Shown here: piece by piece, positions 54,623 through 63,973 of the stretch
Layout of the letters: every line of letters begins with the position of its first letter
How positions within the stretch are numbered: the stretch's first letter is position 1
Origin: Bacillus sp. RO1
Lineage (GTDB): Bacteria; Bacillota; Bacilli; Bacillales; Bacillaceae_I
DNA length: 64,000 bases
Assembly (NCBI RefSeq): GCF_012524115.1
Contig: NZ_JAAZWB010000081.1
Location: 124,001-188,000, forward strand
Direction of reading: 5' to 3'
Program-made: the position numbers and the translations under genes
Notes under the pieces: model-generated
Database searches by the model: none
Told to the model about the DNA's origin: nothing
Seen by the model: the letters and a program-made list of their open reading frames with translations, nothing else

Positions 54623-55384
54623 ATGGATGTTTCCATATTATTAGAATATACATGGGTTTTGCTTCTACTTGTAGCACTTGAAGGACTTTTGGCAGCAGAT
54701 AACGCCTTGGTATTAGCAATCATGGTAAAGCATTTACCAGAAAAAGAACGTAAAAAAGCTTTATTTTATGGACTTGCGGGTGCGTTTGTTTTCCGCTTCG
54801 GCTCTTTGTTTGTCATTTCGTTTTTAGTGGATGTTTGGCAAGTACAGGCAATTGGAGCCATTTATCTTCTTTTCATTTCACTGAACCATATCCTTAGAAA
54901 ATATGTCTTTAAGAAACAAAAAGTAAGGAAAGAAAAAGAGAAGAAAGCGGGCTTCTGGGGTACCGTACTCAAAGTGGAGTTAGCAGATATCGCTTTTGCC
55001 GTGGACTCGATTCTAGCAGCGGTTGCACTTGCCGTAACATTGCCGGATACTCCGCTTCCAACAATTGGAGGATTAGACGGAGGGAAATTTCTTGTAATTT
55101 TTGCCGGAGGGTTAATTGGGCTGATTATTATGCGTTTTGCAGCTAATTTATTTGTTGCATTATTGAAATCCAGACCAGGTCTTGAGATTGCTGCCTTCCT
55201 CATTGTCGGATGGGTTGGGGTAAAGCTACTTGTGTATACATTAGCACATCCTCAATTAGGGATTTTACCGGAAGCTTTCCCAAAATCCACAGAGTGGAAA
55301 GTAACCTTCTACGTTGTTTTGCTTTTAATTGCTGCAGGAGGCTGGTTCTTCTCAAAGGCACAGGAAGAAGAAGTAATAAATTGA
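54623..55384 (+). CDS. TerC-family membrane exporter (second copy)
   Basis: 253 residues from ATG 54623 (AGGAGG seven bases upstream; MDVSILLEYTW aligns with the start of the first copy). It has the same signatures, LEGLLAADNALVLAIMV and VELADIAFAVDSILAAVAL, and very high overall similarity to the protein encoded at 41.0-41.7 kb. Unlike that copy, no yybP-ykoY riboswitch is visible in the 225 bases upstream. The two exporters may therefore differ in control. Confidence 0.9.
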   Translation: MDVSILLEYTWVLLLLVALEGLLAADNALVLAIMVKHLPEKERKKALFYGLAGAFVFRFGSLFVISFLVDVWQVQAIGAIYLLFISLNHILRKYVFKKQKVRKEKEKKAGFWGTVLKVELADIAFAVDSILAAVALAVTLPDTPLPTIGGLDGGKFLVIFAGGLIGLIIMRFAANLFVALLKSRPGLEIAAFLIVGWVGVKLLVYTLAHPQLGILPEAFPKSTEWKVTFYVVLLLIAAGGWFFSKAQEEEVIN

Positions 55385-55429
55385 TGAGGCCATCTATGGA
55401 TGGTCCTCTTGCTTTGTATTAAGCCTAAA

Positions 55430-55460
55430 AAAAGGGGTACATAGGTATCCCCTTTTGTTT
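55430..55460. terminator. Terminator between convergent genes
   Basis: AAAAGGGG at 55430-55437 pairs with CCCCTTTT at 55449-55456, followed by GTTT. A second weak hairpin (CCATC/GATGG) precedes it. Confidence 0.7.
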
Positions 55461-55489
55461 CCAAGCCATCCTATAGTTGGGTAAATCAA

Positions 55490-55894
55490 TTATCTGTTCC
55501 GACAACCTATACAAAATGTCTTTTGAATAAATACTTCAGCTGCTGCTTCACGTTGGCCTACTTCGTCGTTGAACCGGATGGCGAGGAAATGAAAGTTTTC
55601 TACTTGAAATGCACGTGTGTTTCCTTCGTTAAAAAGCTCAGATCCTTGTACCTCTGCAACAATTGGATATAAGCAGTCTTTTGTGAAGATGAAGACTTGA
55701 AGTGGAAAAGGAGGAAAGGGACCGACACCGATCGATTTGATTTGAATAAGTGTTTGATTATGGTTGTTGGTTTCGTCAGAAAAAATAATTTCGGTCTCAT
55801 TTGAGCGAAGAGGAAATAGAACAGGAATGTTTCCGGACTGATTTTGCCCACTTCCTTTTACAAAATGACTTTCAATATAACTTTGCTTTTTCAT
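55490..55894 (-). CDS. Unknown protein with C-terminal CxxC, paralogue 1
   Basis: 134 residues starting MKKQSYIESHF at ATG 55894, with GGAGGCC correctly placed. No signal peptide or membrane helix. It shares a domain plan with the next gene: SGNIPVLF, then NNHNQT, then TRAFQVENFHFLAIRFND, and an end of TFCIGCRNR. The beta-rich pattern and short Cys end are reminiscent of small spore-appendage proteins, but I cannot support this. Function unknown. Confidence 0.6.
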   Translation of the reverse strand: MKKQSYIESHFVKGSGQNQSGNIPVLFPLRSNETEIIFSDETNNHNQTLIQIKSIGVGPFPPFPLQVFIFTKDCLYPIVAEVQGSELFNEGNTRAFQVENFHFLAIRFNDEVGQREAAAEVFIQKTFCIGCRNR

Positions 55895-55963
55895 GGTTAA
55901 TGGCCTCCATTTTCTCTGCAACAGATGCAGATGTTTTTTTGATATATACTCGTAATGTACTTG

Positions 55964-56449
55964 TTAGTGCCCCGTTTCTGAACAGGAAATACAAAATGTC
56001 TGTTCTAGATAAAAGCTAATTCTTCGTTGGAGTGATATTGGGAGATCATTGAGTTGGACTGTTACTCTGCGCACATTTTCCAATTGAAATGCCCTCGTTT
56101 GTGACAGTGGAATAGTATATTCAAGCGGAGTTTCAGAAGAATCGGTCGTTACTCGCACACGTAAACTATATGCAAGATCTTCTACGCCTAATGTAGGGCT
56201 GCCAATTAGAAAGTAAGTTTTGTTATGATTTTCCGTAAAATCCTCAAACAAAATATACTCCTCTGCGGCATTAATAATAAATGATAACGGAATATTACCT
56301 GTCTCGTTCTCTCCAACCCCCTGAAACTTATGCGTCTCCACAAAATCCTTCGTCTGACAATCTCTCATCCGACTTTTAGTACTGTAAACGATGGTTGATG
56401 CTCCTTGTAAATCTGTTAAATCACTCTTCCTCCAATATTTACGAATCAA
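55964..56449 (-). CDS. Unknown protein with C-terminal CxxC, paralogue 2
   Basis: 161 residues from TTG 56449 (AGGAGGAAA upstream). It parallels the downstream gene: TGNIPLSF, ENHNKTYFLIG, TRAFQLENVRRVTVQLND and a TFCISCSE end, with a longer N terminus. The two genes are 69 bp apart on one strand and form an operon-like tandem duplication. No recognisable domain. Confidence 0.6.
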   Translation of the reverse strand: MIRKYWRKSDLTDLQGASTIVYSTKSRMRDCQTKDFVETHKFQGVGENETGNIPLSFIINAAEEYILFEDFTENHNKTYFLIGSPTLGVEDLAYSLRVRVTTDSSETPLEYTIPLSQTRAFQLENVRRVTVQLNDLPISLQRRISFYLEQTFCISCSETGH

Positions 56450-56529
56450 AACTATTTCCTCCTATTTATATAGTTACTAGCAATATATTCTATGAAAGAG
56501 TTCTATGATTGGTGCGAAATTGGTAGAAT

Positions 56530-56553
56530 GTGGTTGAGGGGACAGGCAAACTG
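56530..56553 (+). repeat. REP-like TTGAGGGGACAGGCAAACTG
   Basis: A dispersed family member upstream of the paralogue pair. Confidence 0.55.
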
Positions 56554-56630
56554 TTTGGGTTCTCTTCTCTAGCAAGCTGCCGGCTTTCTTTTTCAAGTAA
56601 TAAGAAAGTATGGGATAAATGAAGCGATTT

Positions 56631-56668
56631 ATTCAATAATGACAATCCATATATTTACATAAAGCTAC
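56631..56668 (+). repeat. Copy of the tail of the 51.4-kb phased array
   Basis: ATTCAATAATGACAATCC then ATATATTTACATAAAGCTAC. The 17 bases CCATATATTTACATAAA are identical to those at 51462-51478, and the flanks are similar. Confidence 0.55.
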
Positions 56669-56890
56669 CAGATATGGAGTGTTTCCAAAAGGATTATTCC
56701 TCTTGCATTTCTCTTGAGCTTCCAATCATTCTCTGAAATAATGGTAATTAAAAAGAAATTACTAGAAAAGGGACCTAACCGATGCGAAAAATGCCCGTCG
56801 TTTCTGTCCGGAATATTAGAAATATCACTTAATATTGATATCTACTTACCATACGTATGGCGCATATTTAAAAACAAGGAGGATACCACC

Positions 56891-57454
56891 ATGAAAACCG
56901 AAGAACAATTTTTCCAAGAAGGAAAGTCCATTCAAACATATATGGATGAAATGAGTATGTTAAAAGAGGAAAGCTTATCGGTCTATAAAAGATTTCAATT
57001 GCCTGCAGATGGATTGGTAGAAAAGCTGCGACAGCACTCCCTGCATTTTCTCACCATAACAGAAGATTGGTGCGGTGACGCTATGATGATCAACCCAGTG
57101 ATCCGCAAAGTTGCTGAGGCTGCTGACATAGATTTCAGGGTTACTCTGAGAGATGCAGACACCAGTCTAATTGACCGTCATCTGACAAATGGGGGGCGGG
57201 CAATTCCCATGATTTTAATTTTGAGCGAACAAGGCGAACTTTTAGGGAAATGGGGACCACGTGCACCTGAAGTACAACAGATTGTAGATCAATTCCGCGG
57301 GGCACTGCCACCTAAGGAAGATCCTACTTTTGCAGAAAAGCAAAAGGAAGTCATTGCTACTTTAAGAGAGAGATATGTAGACGAGGAAACTCTATGGACA
57401 TACGTGTATGATAGTTTTAAGAATACATTGATGAGTGTGATGGAAGAAGAATAG
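56891..57454 (+). CDS. Thioredoxin-like family protein
   Basis: 187 residues from ATG 56891, with AAGGAGGA upstream. The central thioredoxin-like fold has EDWCGDAMMINPVIRKVAE and the cis-Pro loop GGRAIPMILIL. Only one Cys is present at the active site (WCGDA), so a normal dithiol redox cycle is not possible from this motif alone. It fits the Thioredoxin_9-type family found across Bacillus, of unknown role. Cytoplasmic. Confidence 0.8.
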   Translation: MKTEEQFFQEGKSIQTYMDEMSMLKEESLSVYKRFQLPADGLVEKLRQHSLHFLTITEDWCGDAMMINPVIRKVAEAADIDFRVTLRDADTSLIDRHLTNGGRAIPMILILSEQGELLGKWGPRAPEVQQIVDQFRGALPPKEDPTFAEKQKEVIATLRERYVDEETLWTYVYDSFKNTLMSVMEEE

Positions 57455-57522
57455 CGGAAACGGGTAGGCTGAGGTTAAATGAGATAACTGAGGTCTACTT
57501 TTTTTGAGGAAGCCACTAAAAG

Positions 57523-57542
57523 TGGGTCGCGGTTCTTGTCCC
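57523..57542 (-). repeat. REP-like sequence, reverse orientation
   Basis: GGGTCGCGGTTCTTGTCCC; its complement GGGACAAGAACCGCGACCC fits the dispersed family. Confidence 0.5.
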
Positions 57543-57664
57543 TAAAATCCACAAATTGTTGTCGACACACAGTCATTTTTGTAGATATTTCTCGGGAAAT
57601 TGTTGAAATAAGTAAAGTAAGTACATCAAAAAGTGACTCAGAGAGCCAGCTTTAGTCAAAAAAA

Positions 57665-57698
57665 CGCCTATGAATACACTATGGATGTATCATAGGCG
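57665..57698. terminator. Hairpin, possible terminator
   Basis: CGCCTATGAATACA pairs with TGTATCATAGGCG with one bulge across about seven bases. The tail is A/T-rich but not a clean T run. Confidence 0.4.
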
Positions 57699-57813
57699 AT
57701 ATTATATTTAAGATATTCCTTATTGCGGATCGGATATATGTAGTGATTTTATCAAAAAGATAGGAAATTGCTCCGTATCTATTGAATAGCGGTAATATCG
57801 CCAGACGATACGC

Positions 57814-58524
57814 TTACTTCTTAAACAACGATAACAACCAACCCCAATTACTATTATCCCGCTTCTGCATTTCTTCTTCTAATCGCTTATTAAAATCATT
57901 CTGAGAAACCCACTCTTTTTTCTGCTCGTCTCGCATTTTCTGAATTTCTTCCTGTAGCAATTCCGTTCTTTCTCTTTCTTGTTCTAAAAGAGTTTCGTAG
58001 TGTTCTCTTTGTTCTTCTGTTAATTTATCAATCTTGTTATTCGTTTTTTGTGCCGAATTACCGATACTTGAACTAATAAAATGATGGTCCTGCTGAAGCT
58101 GAGCTACCGTCGTTTTAATTTGTGACATATCTTGTTTTAGCTGAATGTTCATTTCACGTGCTGCAGCAAGTTCAGTCGCTAAGTATTTAAAAAACTCCTT
58201 CATCTGTTCCGGATCACTTGGTAACGTTTCGCTCGTATCGGGTAGCGATATGTCTGTTTGAGTCGTGTTCTCTAAGCGCTCTTTTTGTTGCTCTACTATA
58301 TCGCGTGCTGTGCTGTCGAGAGGCTTGTCCGTATCGCGCAGCGCTACAAGTGCTTTAACATCCGATTCAACAAATATCCGCCTGTCCCCATCCTTTAAAA
58401 ACTCGTACCCATTCCGTTCTAGTATCTGTCCATACTTCCGTACAGTAGGGGTGGCAATCCCCACTTCTTCCGCAACTTCCTTGGTCGAATATGCCCGTTC
58501 ATTAGGTTGTATATCGTTTCGCAT
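57814..58524 (-). CDS. MerR-like DNA-binding protein with coiled coil (DUF3967-type)
   Basis: 236 residues. The N-terminal MerR-like winged helix (about 10-70) has YSTKEVAEEVGIATPTVRKYG. A linker and a long coiled coil follow (about 115-225), and the protein ends in a short hydrophobic/basic tail, NWGWLLSLFKK. This plan is seen in RacA-like and plasmid-type partition or anchoring proteins of Bacillus. The tail could touch the membrane. A role in DNA anchoring is an inference. AAGGAGG precedes the ATG. Not linked to plasmid genes here. Confidence 0.75.
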   Translation of the reverse strand: MRNDIQPNERAYSTKEVAEEVGIATPTVRKYGQILERNGYEFLKDGDRRIFVESDVKALVALRDTDKPLDSTARDIVEQQKERLENTTQTDISLPDTSETLPSDPEQMKEFFKYLATELAAAREMNIQLKQDMSQIKTTVAQLQQDHHFISSSIGNSAQKTNNKIDKLTEEQREHYETLLEQERERTELLQEEIQKMRDEQKKEWVSQNDFNKRLEEEMQKRDNSNWGWLLSLFKK

Positions 58525-58699
58525 ATCGCACCTCCTTACTTTAATATGAATGTTTTATAAGCTTTTTGCAAGGGGTATATCGCCTATCATTATAGAGTTT
58601 AAGGGAGGTTTTTTTTCGCTTCCCGAAACTTTTTCGTTGCTTTTCACTGTGAAGCCCCCTACACTAAATACAAATATTCTTAATAAAGAGGGTACAGCC

Positions 58700-59635
58700 A
58701 TGAACCAAACAACAGAAAACAAAGAGTTTGCTATAGGGATTGTCTCTGCTGGTTTATCATATATCTTATGGGGGATTCTCCCTTTATTTTGGAAGCTTGT
58801 AGACGATGTGCCTGCCGGAGAGATACTGGCACATCGGATTGTTTGGTCTCTCGTCTTTATGCTGATTATTTTAGCTGTGTTGCGGAAAATTCCTTCCTTT
58901 AAATTGGAGCTTAAGTCTCTTATTACCAACCGGAAACGGCTGATTGGGATCAGCCTTGCTTCTATTTTTATCAGCATCAACTGGGGCCTTTATATCTGGG
59001 CGGTAAATGCCGACCGTATCATTGAAGCGAGCCTCGGCTACTATATCAATCCACTTGTAAGCATCTTACTCGCTGTCATTGTGTTAAAAGAAAAACTGTC
59101 TGGTCTTCAGACAGTGTCCATTATTCTAGCAGGGGCCGGTGTGCTCGTGCTGACTTTCAGTTTTGGTACTTTTCCATGGGTCGCCATCATGCTTGCCTTA
59201 AGTTTTGCCTTTTATGGGCTAATTAAGAAGATGGTTCAAGTGGGTGCTTTAATCGGGCTGGCAATTGAGACACTTCTGATTACACCGTTTGCGCTGCTTT
59301 TTCTAACTTATGTGCATGCTAAAACTGGTAGTGGAGCTTTTGGTGGAAACCTTAGTGTGACGTTGCTTCTTTTGCTTGCAGGTGTGGTTACTGCTGTTCC
59401 ATTGCTCCTTTTTGCAAGTGGTGCAAAAAAAATCCCGCTATCAATGGTCGGTTTACTACAGTATTTTGCCCCAACCATCAAGCTGATTATGGGCGTTTAT
59501 TTGTTTCATGAGCCGTTTACTGGCGCGCATCTTGTGGCGTTTATTTGCATATGGGCGGCACTTGGGATTTATACATTTACGTTGATGAGGGGTTGGCAGC
59601 TAAGACAAGCAGTTGTACGAACTAAAAGTTTATAA
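58700..59635 (+). CDS. rarD: EamA-family transporter RarD
   Basis: 311 residues from ATG 58700 (AAAGAGGG upstream) with ten membrane helices in two EamA repeats. Characteristic RarD segments are LSYILWGILPLFWKL, HRIVWSL, INWGLYIWAVN and SLGYYINPLVSILL. Members are drug/metabolite exporters, first named for chloramphenicol sensitivity; the substrate here is unknown. Followed directly by a terminator. Confidence 0.92.
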   Translation: MNQTTENKEFAIGIVSAGLSYILWGILPLFWKLVDDVPAGEILAHRIVWSLVFMLIILAVLRKIPSFKLELKSLITNRKRLIGISLASIFISINWGLYIWAVNADRIIEASLGYYINPLVSILLAVIVLKEKLSGLQTVSIILAGAGVLVLTFSFGTFPWVAIMLALSFAFYGLIKKMVQVGALIGLAIETLLITPFALLFLTYVHAKTGSGAFGGNLSVTLLLLLAGVVTAVPLLLFASGAKKIPLSMVGLLQYFAPTIKLIMGVYLFHEPFTGAHLVAFICIWAALGIYTFTLMRGWQLRQAVVRTKSL

Positions 59636-59643
59636 ACAAAAAG

Positions 59644-59677
59644 GCTTCTCATCCTTCGATTCATGAGAAGCTTTTTT
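59644..59677 (+). terminator. Terminator of rarD
   Basis: GCTTCTCAT at 59644-59652 pairs with ATGAGAAGC at 59663-59671, then TTTTTT. Confidence 0.9.
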
Positions 59678-59917
59678 GCATTTAAACGTAGAGTTGGGGT
59701 AACGAAATGGTCCATGTTGAAGAAAATTAGGATGAATGTATCTTCTACCAAGTCTTTTGGTTTATTTAAGATAGTCTATTACTCTCGGATGATGGGTTAA
59801 AAAATCTGCGTATATTCGTTGAGATGCCCCAAAAAACCCCAATTTACATAAAAATTTCATCCCTCTAAGATTAAGGTTAGAACCATGAAAGCCTATAAAC
59901 TATAAGAGGGTGAGAAG

Positions 59918-62900
59918 ATGAAACGAACCAAACAACAAGCACTATCTGTCTTATTGATTCTTGTACTTTTGCTTAGTGGATTTGCAACGCAAGCGAGTGC
60001 TGGATTTGAGTACTCTAAGGAAACAGATCCTAAATGGGACATGCTGAAAAAAAGTCCAGCAGAGCAAAACATCTTCAACATGTTTGAACAAGAGGGCAAC
60101 GATTCTCTATATGGAGAAAAGGTAGAGTCATCAGATCCAAATGAAAAAGTGAGATTGATAGTTGAAGTAGAGGATAAGGGAGATTCCTCCCAAACTGAGC
60201 AGCAACTAGAAAAAGTGAAATCAACTATTGAAAAAGCTAGAAATGTTTCGGGAAAAGTAAGACATACCTACACAGAAGGTTTTTATGGATTCAGTATGGA
60301 GTCCACTTTAGGTGAAGCAAAGAACATCCAGAGTATGAACGGTGTAAAGGATGTCCGTATCGCCAAGACCTATGAACATACTGTTGTTAACAGCAAGGAC
60401 TTGGTCGAAGCGATGAATGTATGGACAAAATATAACTATCGGGGAGAGGGAATGGTTGTTGCCATCGTCGACTCCGGAATAGATTATCGTCATGAGGCGC
60501 TGAAGCTTTCAGAGAATGGAAAAGCACATGCAAAGCTTACACAGAATTCTATCCAGGGGAAGCTGGATGCTACAGAAATCGCTGATAAATGGTACACAGA
60601 CAAGGTGCCTTCAGGCTATGACTGGGCAGACAAAGATGATGATGTGATTCCAGCAAAAAACTCTCATGGTACACATGTGGCAGGTATTGTTGGAGCATTT
60701 GAGGAGTCTCAGAAAAAAGCGGTAGGGGTAGCACCTGATGTACAGCTGCTTGCCGAAAAAGTTTTCTCTGATAGGAGAGGCTATGCGTATGATGATGATA
60801 TCGCAGCAGGAATCTACCATGCCGTAGAGCTTGGTGCAGATGTTATCAACTTAAGCTTAGGATCGGATGCAGGCAGTGTGGATGCGAATGATCCGGTTCA
60901 ACGTGCAATCCAGTATGCAACAGAGCAAGGGGTACTGGTTGTCGCATCAGCTGGAAATGCTGCATACAGTACCAAGCAAAGTCTGTTGGAACGTTCCATG
61001 CTACCACTGGCAAAAAACCCAGATATCGGACTTGTTGGAGACCCTGGTATAACGCCATATGCCCTTCAGGTGGCCTCATCTGAAAATGACTTAATGAAGG
61101 TAGATGGTTTTCGTTTAAATGATGGTAGTGTACTAGGTTACCAGATTCAGCCGAATATTAAGAAACCGATTGATCATCTGGATGCTACAAAGGAATATGA
61201 GGTTGTTTATGTGGGAGAGGGATTGTCGGCAGATTTCAAAAATTTGGGTTCATTAGAAGGGAAAATCGTACTTTCCAAACCGGCAAAGGCCTATGCTTTC
61301 TATACTACAGTTCAAGTAGAAGCAAATAAGAAGGGAGCGGCAGCTGCAATAGTCATTCCTCCACCAGGAGTTTCGGATTATTCTTATTTGTATTTTAGTC
61401 CTTATTCTATTCCTGCGGTCACAACTGAGCAGGAAAAAGGAAATAAGCTGGTTGAACTTTTACAAAGTGGGGAAAAGGTGACAGTCCAATTATCTGATGA
61501 AGGACTATGGGTACAGAATACTGCAACAGAGCCTATGTCTTCCTTTTCGTCCTTTGGTTCACCGACCGATTTAAGCTTCAAACCGGAAATTACAGCTCCA
61601 GGTGGGAAAATCAACTCCACGGTGATCAATAACCAATATGAAACAATGAGTGGAACCTCCATGTCGAGCCCGCATGTTGCTGCCGGCGGAGCTCTTTTAC
61701 TTCAAAAGTACTACGGAGAGTGGGAACTTCCTAAAACGATGGAAACTGTCTTAAAAGCAAAGAATGCGTTAATGAACACCTCCATGCAGTTAACGAACCC
61801 TAAGCATGATAACACACTTTATTCACCACGCAGACAAGGGTCAGGCATGATGAAAATCGAGCAGGCCTTAACAACTCCATACTTGCTTGAGCATGTAGGT
61901 GTGCCACTTGAACAAGCTGCGTCTGTTGCCCTGAAAGAGATAGACCGTACTTTTGATTTTACATTGAATGTCGAAGCATTGAACAAGAATTTCGTTCACC
62001 CTAGACATCAGTATGAAATCTATGTAGATGTGCTGACAGATGAAACGGAAACAAGAACCTATGAGGGAGTGGAAAGAGAGTATTTAACTTTAAACTCTAT
62101 TCCAGTAGAAAATACCTCTATTAAAATTAATGGGAAGCAACAAGAAGAAAGTAGTCATATTCAATACAAGCCACACCGAGATGACGAAGTGACCATCTCC
62201 ATTACCCTGCCAGAAGATCTTAGTAAAGGCCGTTTTGTTGAAGGGTATGTCCGTTTTGTGCCAAAAGGAAGCTCTGTAAAGGAGTTAACCAATTTATCCA
62301 TTCCTTTTATGGGCTATTACGGTGATTGGGGTGCTATCTCTAATGTGGATGAAAGCCCAGTAACAGGGGATGCCTATCTTGGCTACACAGTACTGTGGAA
62401 TGATTTATTGGAACTGCCATTAGGATACGATGCATCTACAGGAACCTTTGATGCGGAAGCTATAGGGGTCTCCACACGATCCATCAGTTCGGGTGCTTAC
62501 CCGTCCTTTACCGCTTTACGGAATTTGAAGGAAATGTCCCTGAGCATTCAAGATGAAAAGGGGAACACCGTATCTACCATTGGTAATTTTGAAGAGTTCA
62601 CCGAAGATGGAAGTCCGTATCCATTCCGTAAAAATATAATGAGCTACCGAAATTACTATTATTCATTTGAGTATCCTTTCTGGAATTCACTAGATGACGA
62701 AGGAAACATCCTTCAAGATGGTCAGTATTACTATGTATATACTAGTACTCTCGACTATGAAGGTGCAGAGCCACAAGAAACGAAAATACCCATAAAAGTC
62801 GACACAGTCGCACCTGTAGTGAAGGACCTAAAAGTGACCGCACAGCAGGATGAGACTTATAAGATTACTTGGGATGTGGAAGAAGAGGAAACAGGTTATA

Positions 62901-63352
62901 TTGGGAGCTTGATTTGGGTGAATGGATCCTATAAAAACCTTGGAGGCAGTAAATACGAATATATTTCTTCTGTTGAGCCTGATATTGTCATGGTATCCTC
63001 CATTGATGCTGCCAGAAATGTAGGGGTTGGTTATGTCGGCAAAGAAGAATTGAAACACGCAGATCCATTTATCAACTACCTTCAAGTATCGGGTACAAAT
63101 ATTAATGAAAACAAACCAGCAAGAATTACTGTCTTTGGCTATAAACGACTTGACTGGCACTTTGTTATTACAGATGCTGAAGGAAACTCCTTGGAAGAAG
63201 CAAACATCGACAATGAACATTCTATTTACGGCCTACGTTGGACTCCTGACGCAGATTATCCAGAAGGAGACTACTATGTAACCATAACAGGTACAGACGA
63301 AACTGGGCTATCCTTAACGTCCGCACCAAGAAAAATGACATTAAAGAGATAA
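59918..63352 (+). CDS. Secreted subtilisin-like serine protease with PA domain (Vpr-like)
   Basis: 1144 residues. Signal peptide (about 1-28), an I9-type propeptide (about 65-155) and the S8 catalytic domain with Asp185 (VDSGID), His250 (SHGTHVAG) and Ser581 (GTSMSSPHVA). A PA domain is inserted at about 420-530. The C-terminal half (about 620-1144) has Fn3-like domains as in C5a-peptidase/lactocepin proteases. No wall anchor is visible. It should degrade extracellular protein. GAGGGTGAG precedes ATG 59918. TTACAT and TTTCAT at 59843 and 59854 stand 11 bp apart, a weak Pho-like pair. Confidence 0.93.
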   Translation: MKRTKQQALSVLLILVLLLSGFATQASAGFEYSKETDPKWDMLKKSPAEQNIFNMFEQEGNDSLYGEKVESSDPNEKVRLIVEVEDKGDSSQTEQQLEKVKSTIEKARNVSGKVRHTYTEGFYGFSMESTLGEAKNIQSMNGVKDVRIAKTYEHTVVNSKDLVEAMNVWTKYNYRGEGMVVAIVDSGIDYRHEALKLSENGKAHAKLTQNSIQGKLDATEIADKWYTDKVPSGYDWADKDDDVIPAKNSHGTHVAGIVGAFEESQKKAVGVAPDVQLLAEKVFSDRRGYAYDDDIAAGIYHAVELGADVINLSLGSDAGSVDANDPVQRAIQYATEQGVLVVASAGNAAYSTKQSLLERSMLPLAKNPDIGLVGDPGITPYALQVASSENDLMKVDGFRLNDGSVLGYQIQPNIKKPIDHLDATKEYEVVYVGEGLSADFKNLGSLEGKIVLSKPAKAYAFYTTVQVEANKKGAAAAIVIPPPGVSDYSYLYFSPYSIPAVTTEQEKGNKLVELLQSGEKVTVQLSDEGLWVQNTATEPMSSFSSFGSPTDLSFKPEITAPGGKINSTVINNQYETMSGTSMSSPHVAAGGALLLQKYYGEWELPKTMETVLKAKNALMNTSMQLTNPKHDNTLYSPRRQGSGMMKIEQALTTPYLLEHVGVPLEQAASVALKEIDRTFDFTLNVEALNKNFVHPRHQYEIYVDVLTDETETRTYEGVEREYLTLNSIPVENTSIKINGKQQEESSHIQYKPHRDDEVTISITLPEDLSKGRFVEGYVRFVPKGSSVKELTNLSIPFMGYYGDWGAISNVDESPVTGDAYLGYTVLWNDLLELPLGYDASTGTFDAEAIGVSTRSISSGAYPSFTALRNLKEMSLSIQDEKGNTVSTIGNFEEFTEDGSPYPFRKNIMSYRNYYYSFEYPFWNSLDDEGNILQDGQYYYVYTSTLDYEGAEPQETKIPIKVDTVAPVVKDLKVTAQQDETYKITWDVEEEETGYIGSLIWVNGSYKNLGGSKYEYISSVEPDIVMVSSIDAARNVGVGYVGKEELKHADPFINYLQVSGTNINENKPARITVFGYKRLDWHFVITDAEGNSLEEANIDNEHSIYGLRWTPDADYPEGDYYVTITGTDETGLSLTSAPRKMTLKR

Positions 63353-63366
63353 TTGGTATACCCAGG

Positions 63367-63402
63367 CTCCTTTGCTTATTGGCAAAGGAGTCTATTTTTT
63401 CT
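63367..63402 (+). terminator. Terminator of the subtilase gene
   Basis: CTCCTTTGC at 63367-63375 pairs with GCAAAGGAG at 63382-63390, then TCTATTTTTT. Confidence 0.85.
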
Positions 63403-63527
63403 TTCAAATAGTAAAGGACTTACGCTAACAAAAGAAGAAGTTAAACATAAGCATTTATTCTCAAGCTTTAATAGAGATAGATGTTAGGGTAAAAGCAATT
63501 ATTACATACATGAAAGGGCGAGTTGAA

Positions 63528-63905
63528 ATGAATAGTAATATACACAAAGAGACATCCATCGTATTTCTCCAATTGGTCGTATCAGGAAAAATCCGTGAAG
63601 CATTTGAGCGCTATATTCACCACGATTTCCGTCATCACAATCCTTATTTTCGTGGGGACGCTGAATCACTAATGGCAGCAATGGAAGAGAACGCAGCTAA
63701 TAGTCCTAACAAAACGTTTGTAGTGAAGCGTGCAATTGCAGATGGAAATACGGTTGCTGTCCACTCCCATATTCAACAGAATCCTGAGGACATCGGAGCC
63801 GCAGTTATACATATTTTCCGTTTTGAGGAAGAGAGGATTGTGGAACTATGGGATGTCGGCCAGGCAATTCCAGAAGAATCACCGAATGAGCACGGGATGT
63901 TTTAA
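63528..63905 (+). CDS. SnoaL-like / NTF2-fold protein
   Basis: 125 residues starting MNSNIHKETSIVFLQLV. The fold signature is YIHHDFRHHNPYFRGDAESLMAAM with the C-terminal FRFEEERIVELWDVGQ typical of the SnoaL-like family (predicted SnoaL-like aldol condensation-catalysing enzymes). The His/Asp/Trp residues could form a small-molecule pocket, but the substrate is unknown. ATG 63528 is chosen because AAAGGGCGAG precedes it; ATG 63510 overlaps that site. Confidence 0.82.
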   Translation: MNSNIHKETSIVFLQLVVSGKIREAFERYIHHDFRHHNPYFRGDAESLMAAMEENAANSPNKTFVVKRAIADGNTVAVHSHIQQNPEDIGAAVIHIFRFEEERIVELWDVGQAIPEESPNEHGMF

Positions 63906-63973
63906 TACTTAAAGATGACGGATAAAGCACCATCTTAGGCAATGTCAATTCCATAAAAGTAGGTGAAAAACCC

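Larger units (their letters stand above)
57455..57813. other. Intergenic region with REP-like arm and hairpin
   Basis: It holds a reverse REP-like arm (57523-57542), a single TTTAGTCAAAAAAACG resembling the 51.4-kb motif (57651-57666) and a hairpin (57665-57698). I see no gene. Confidence 0.4.
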
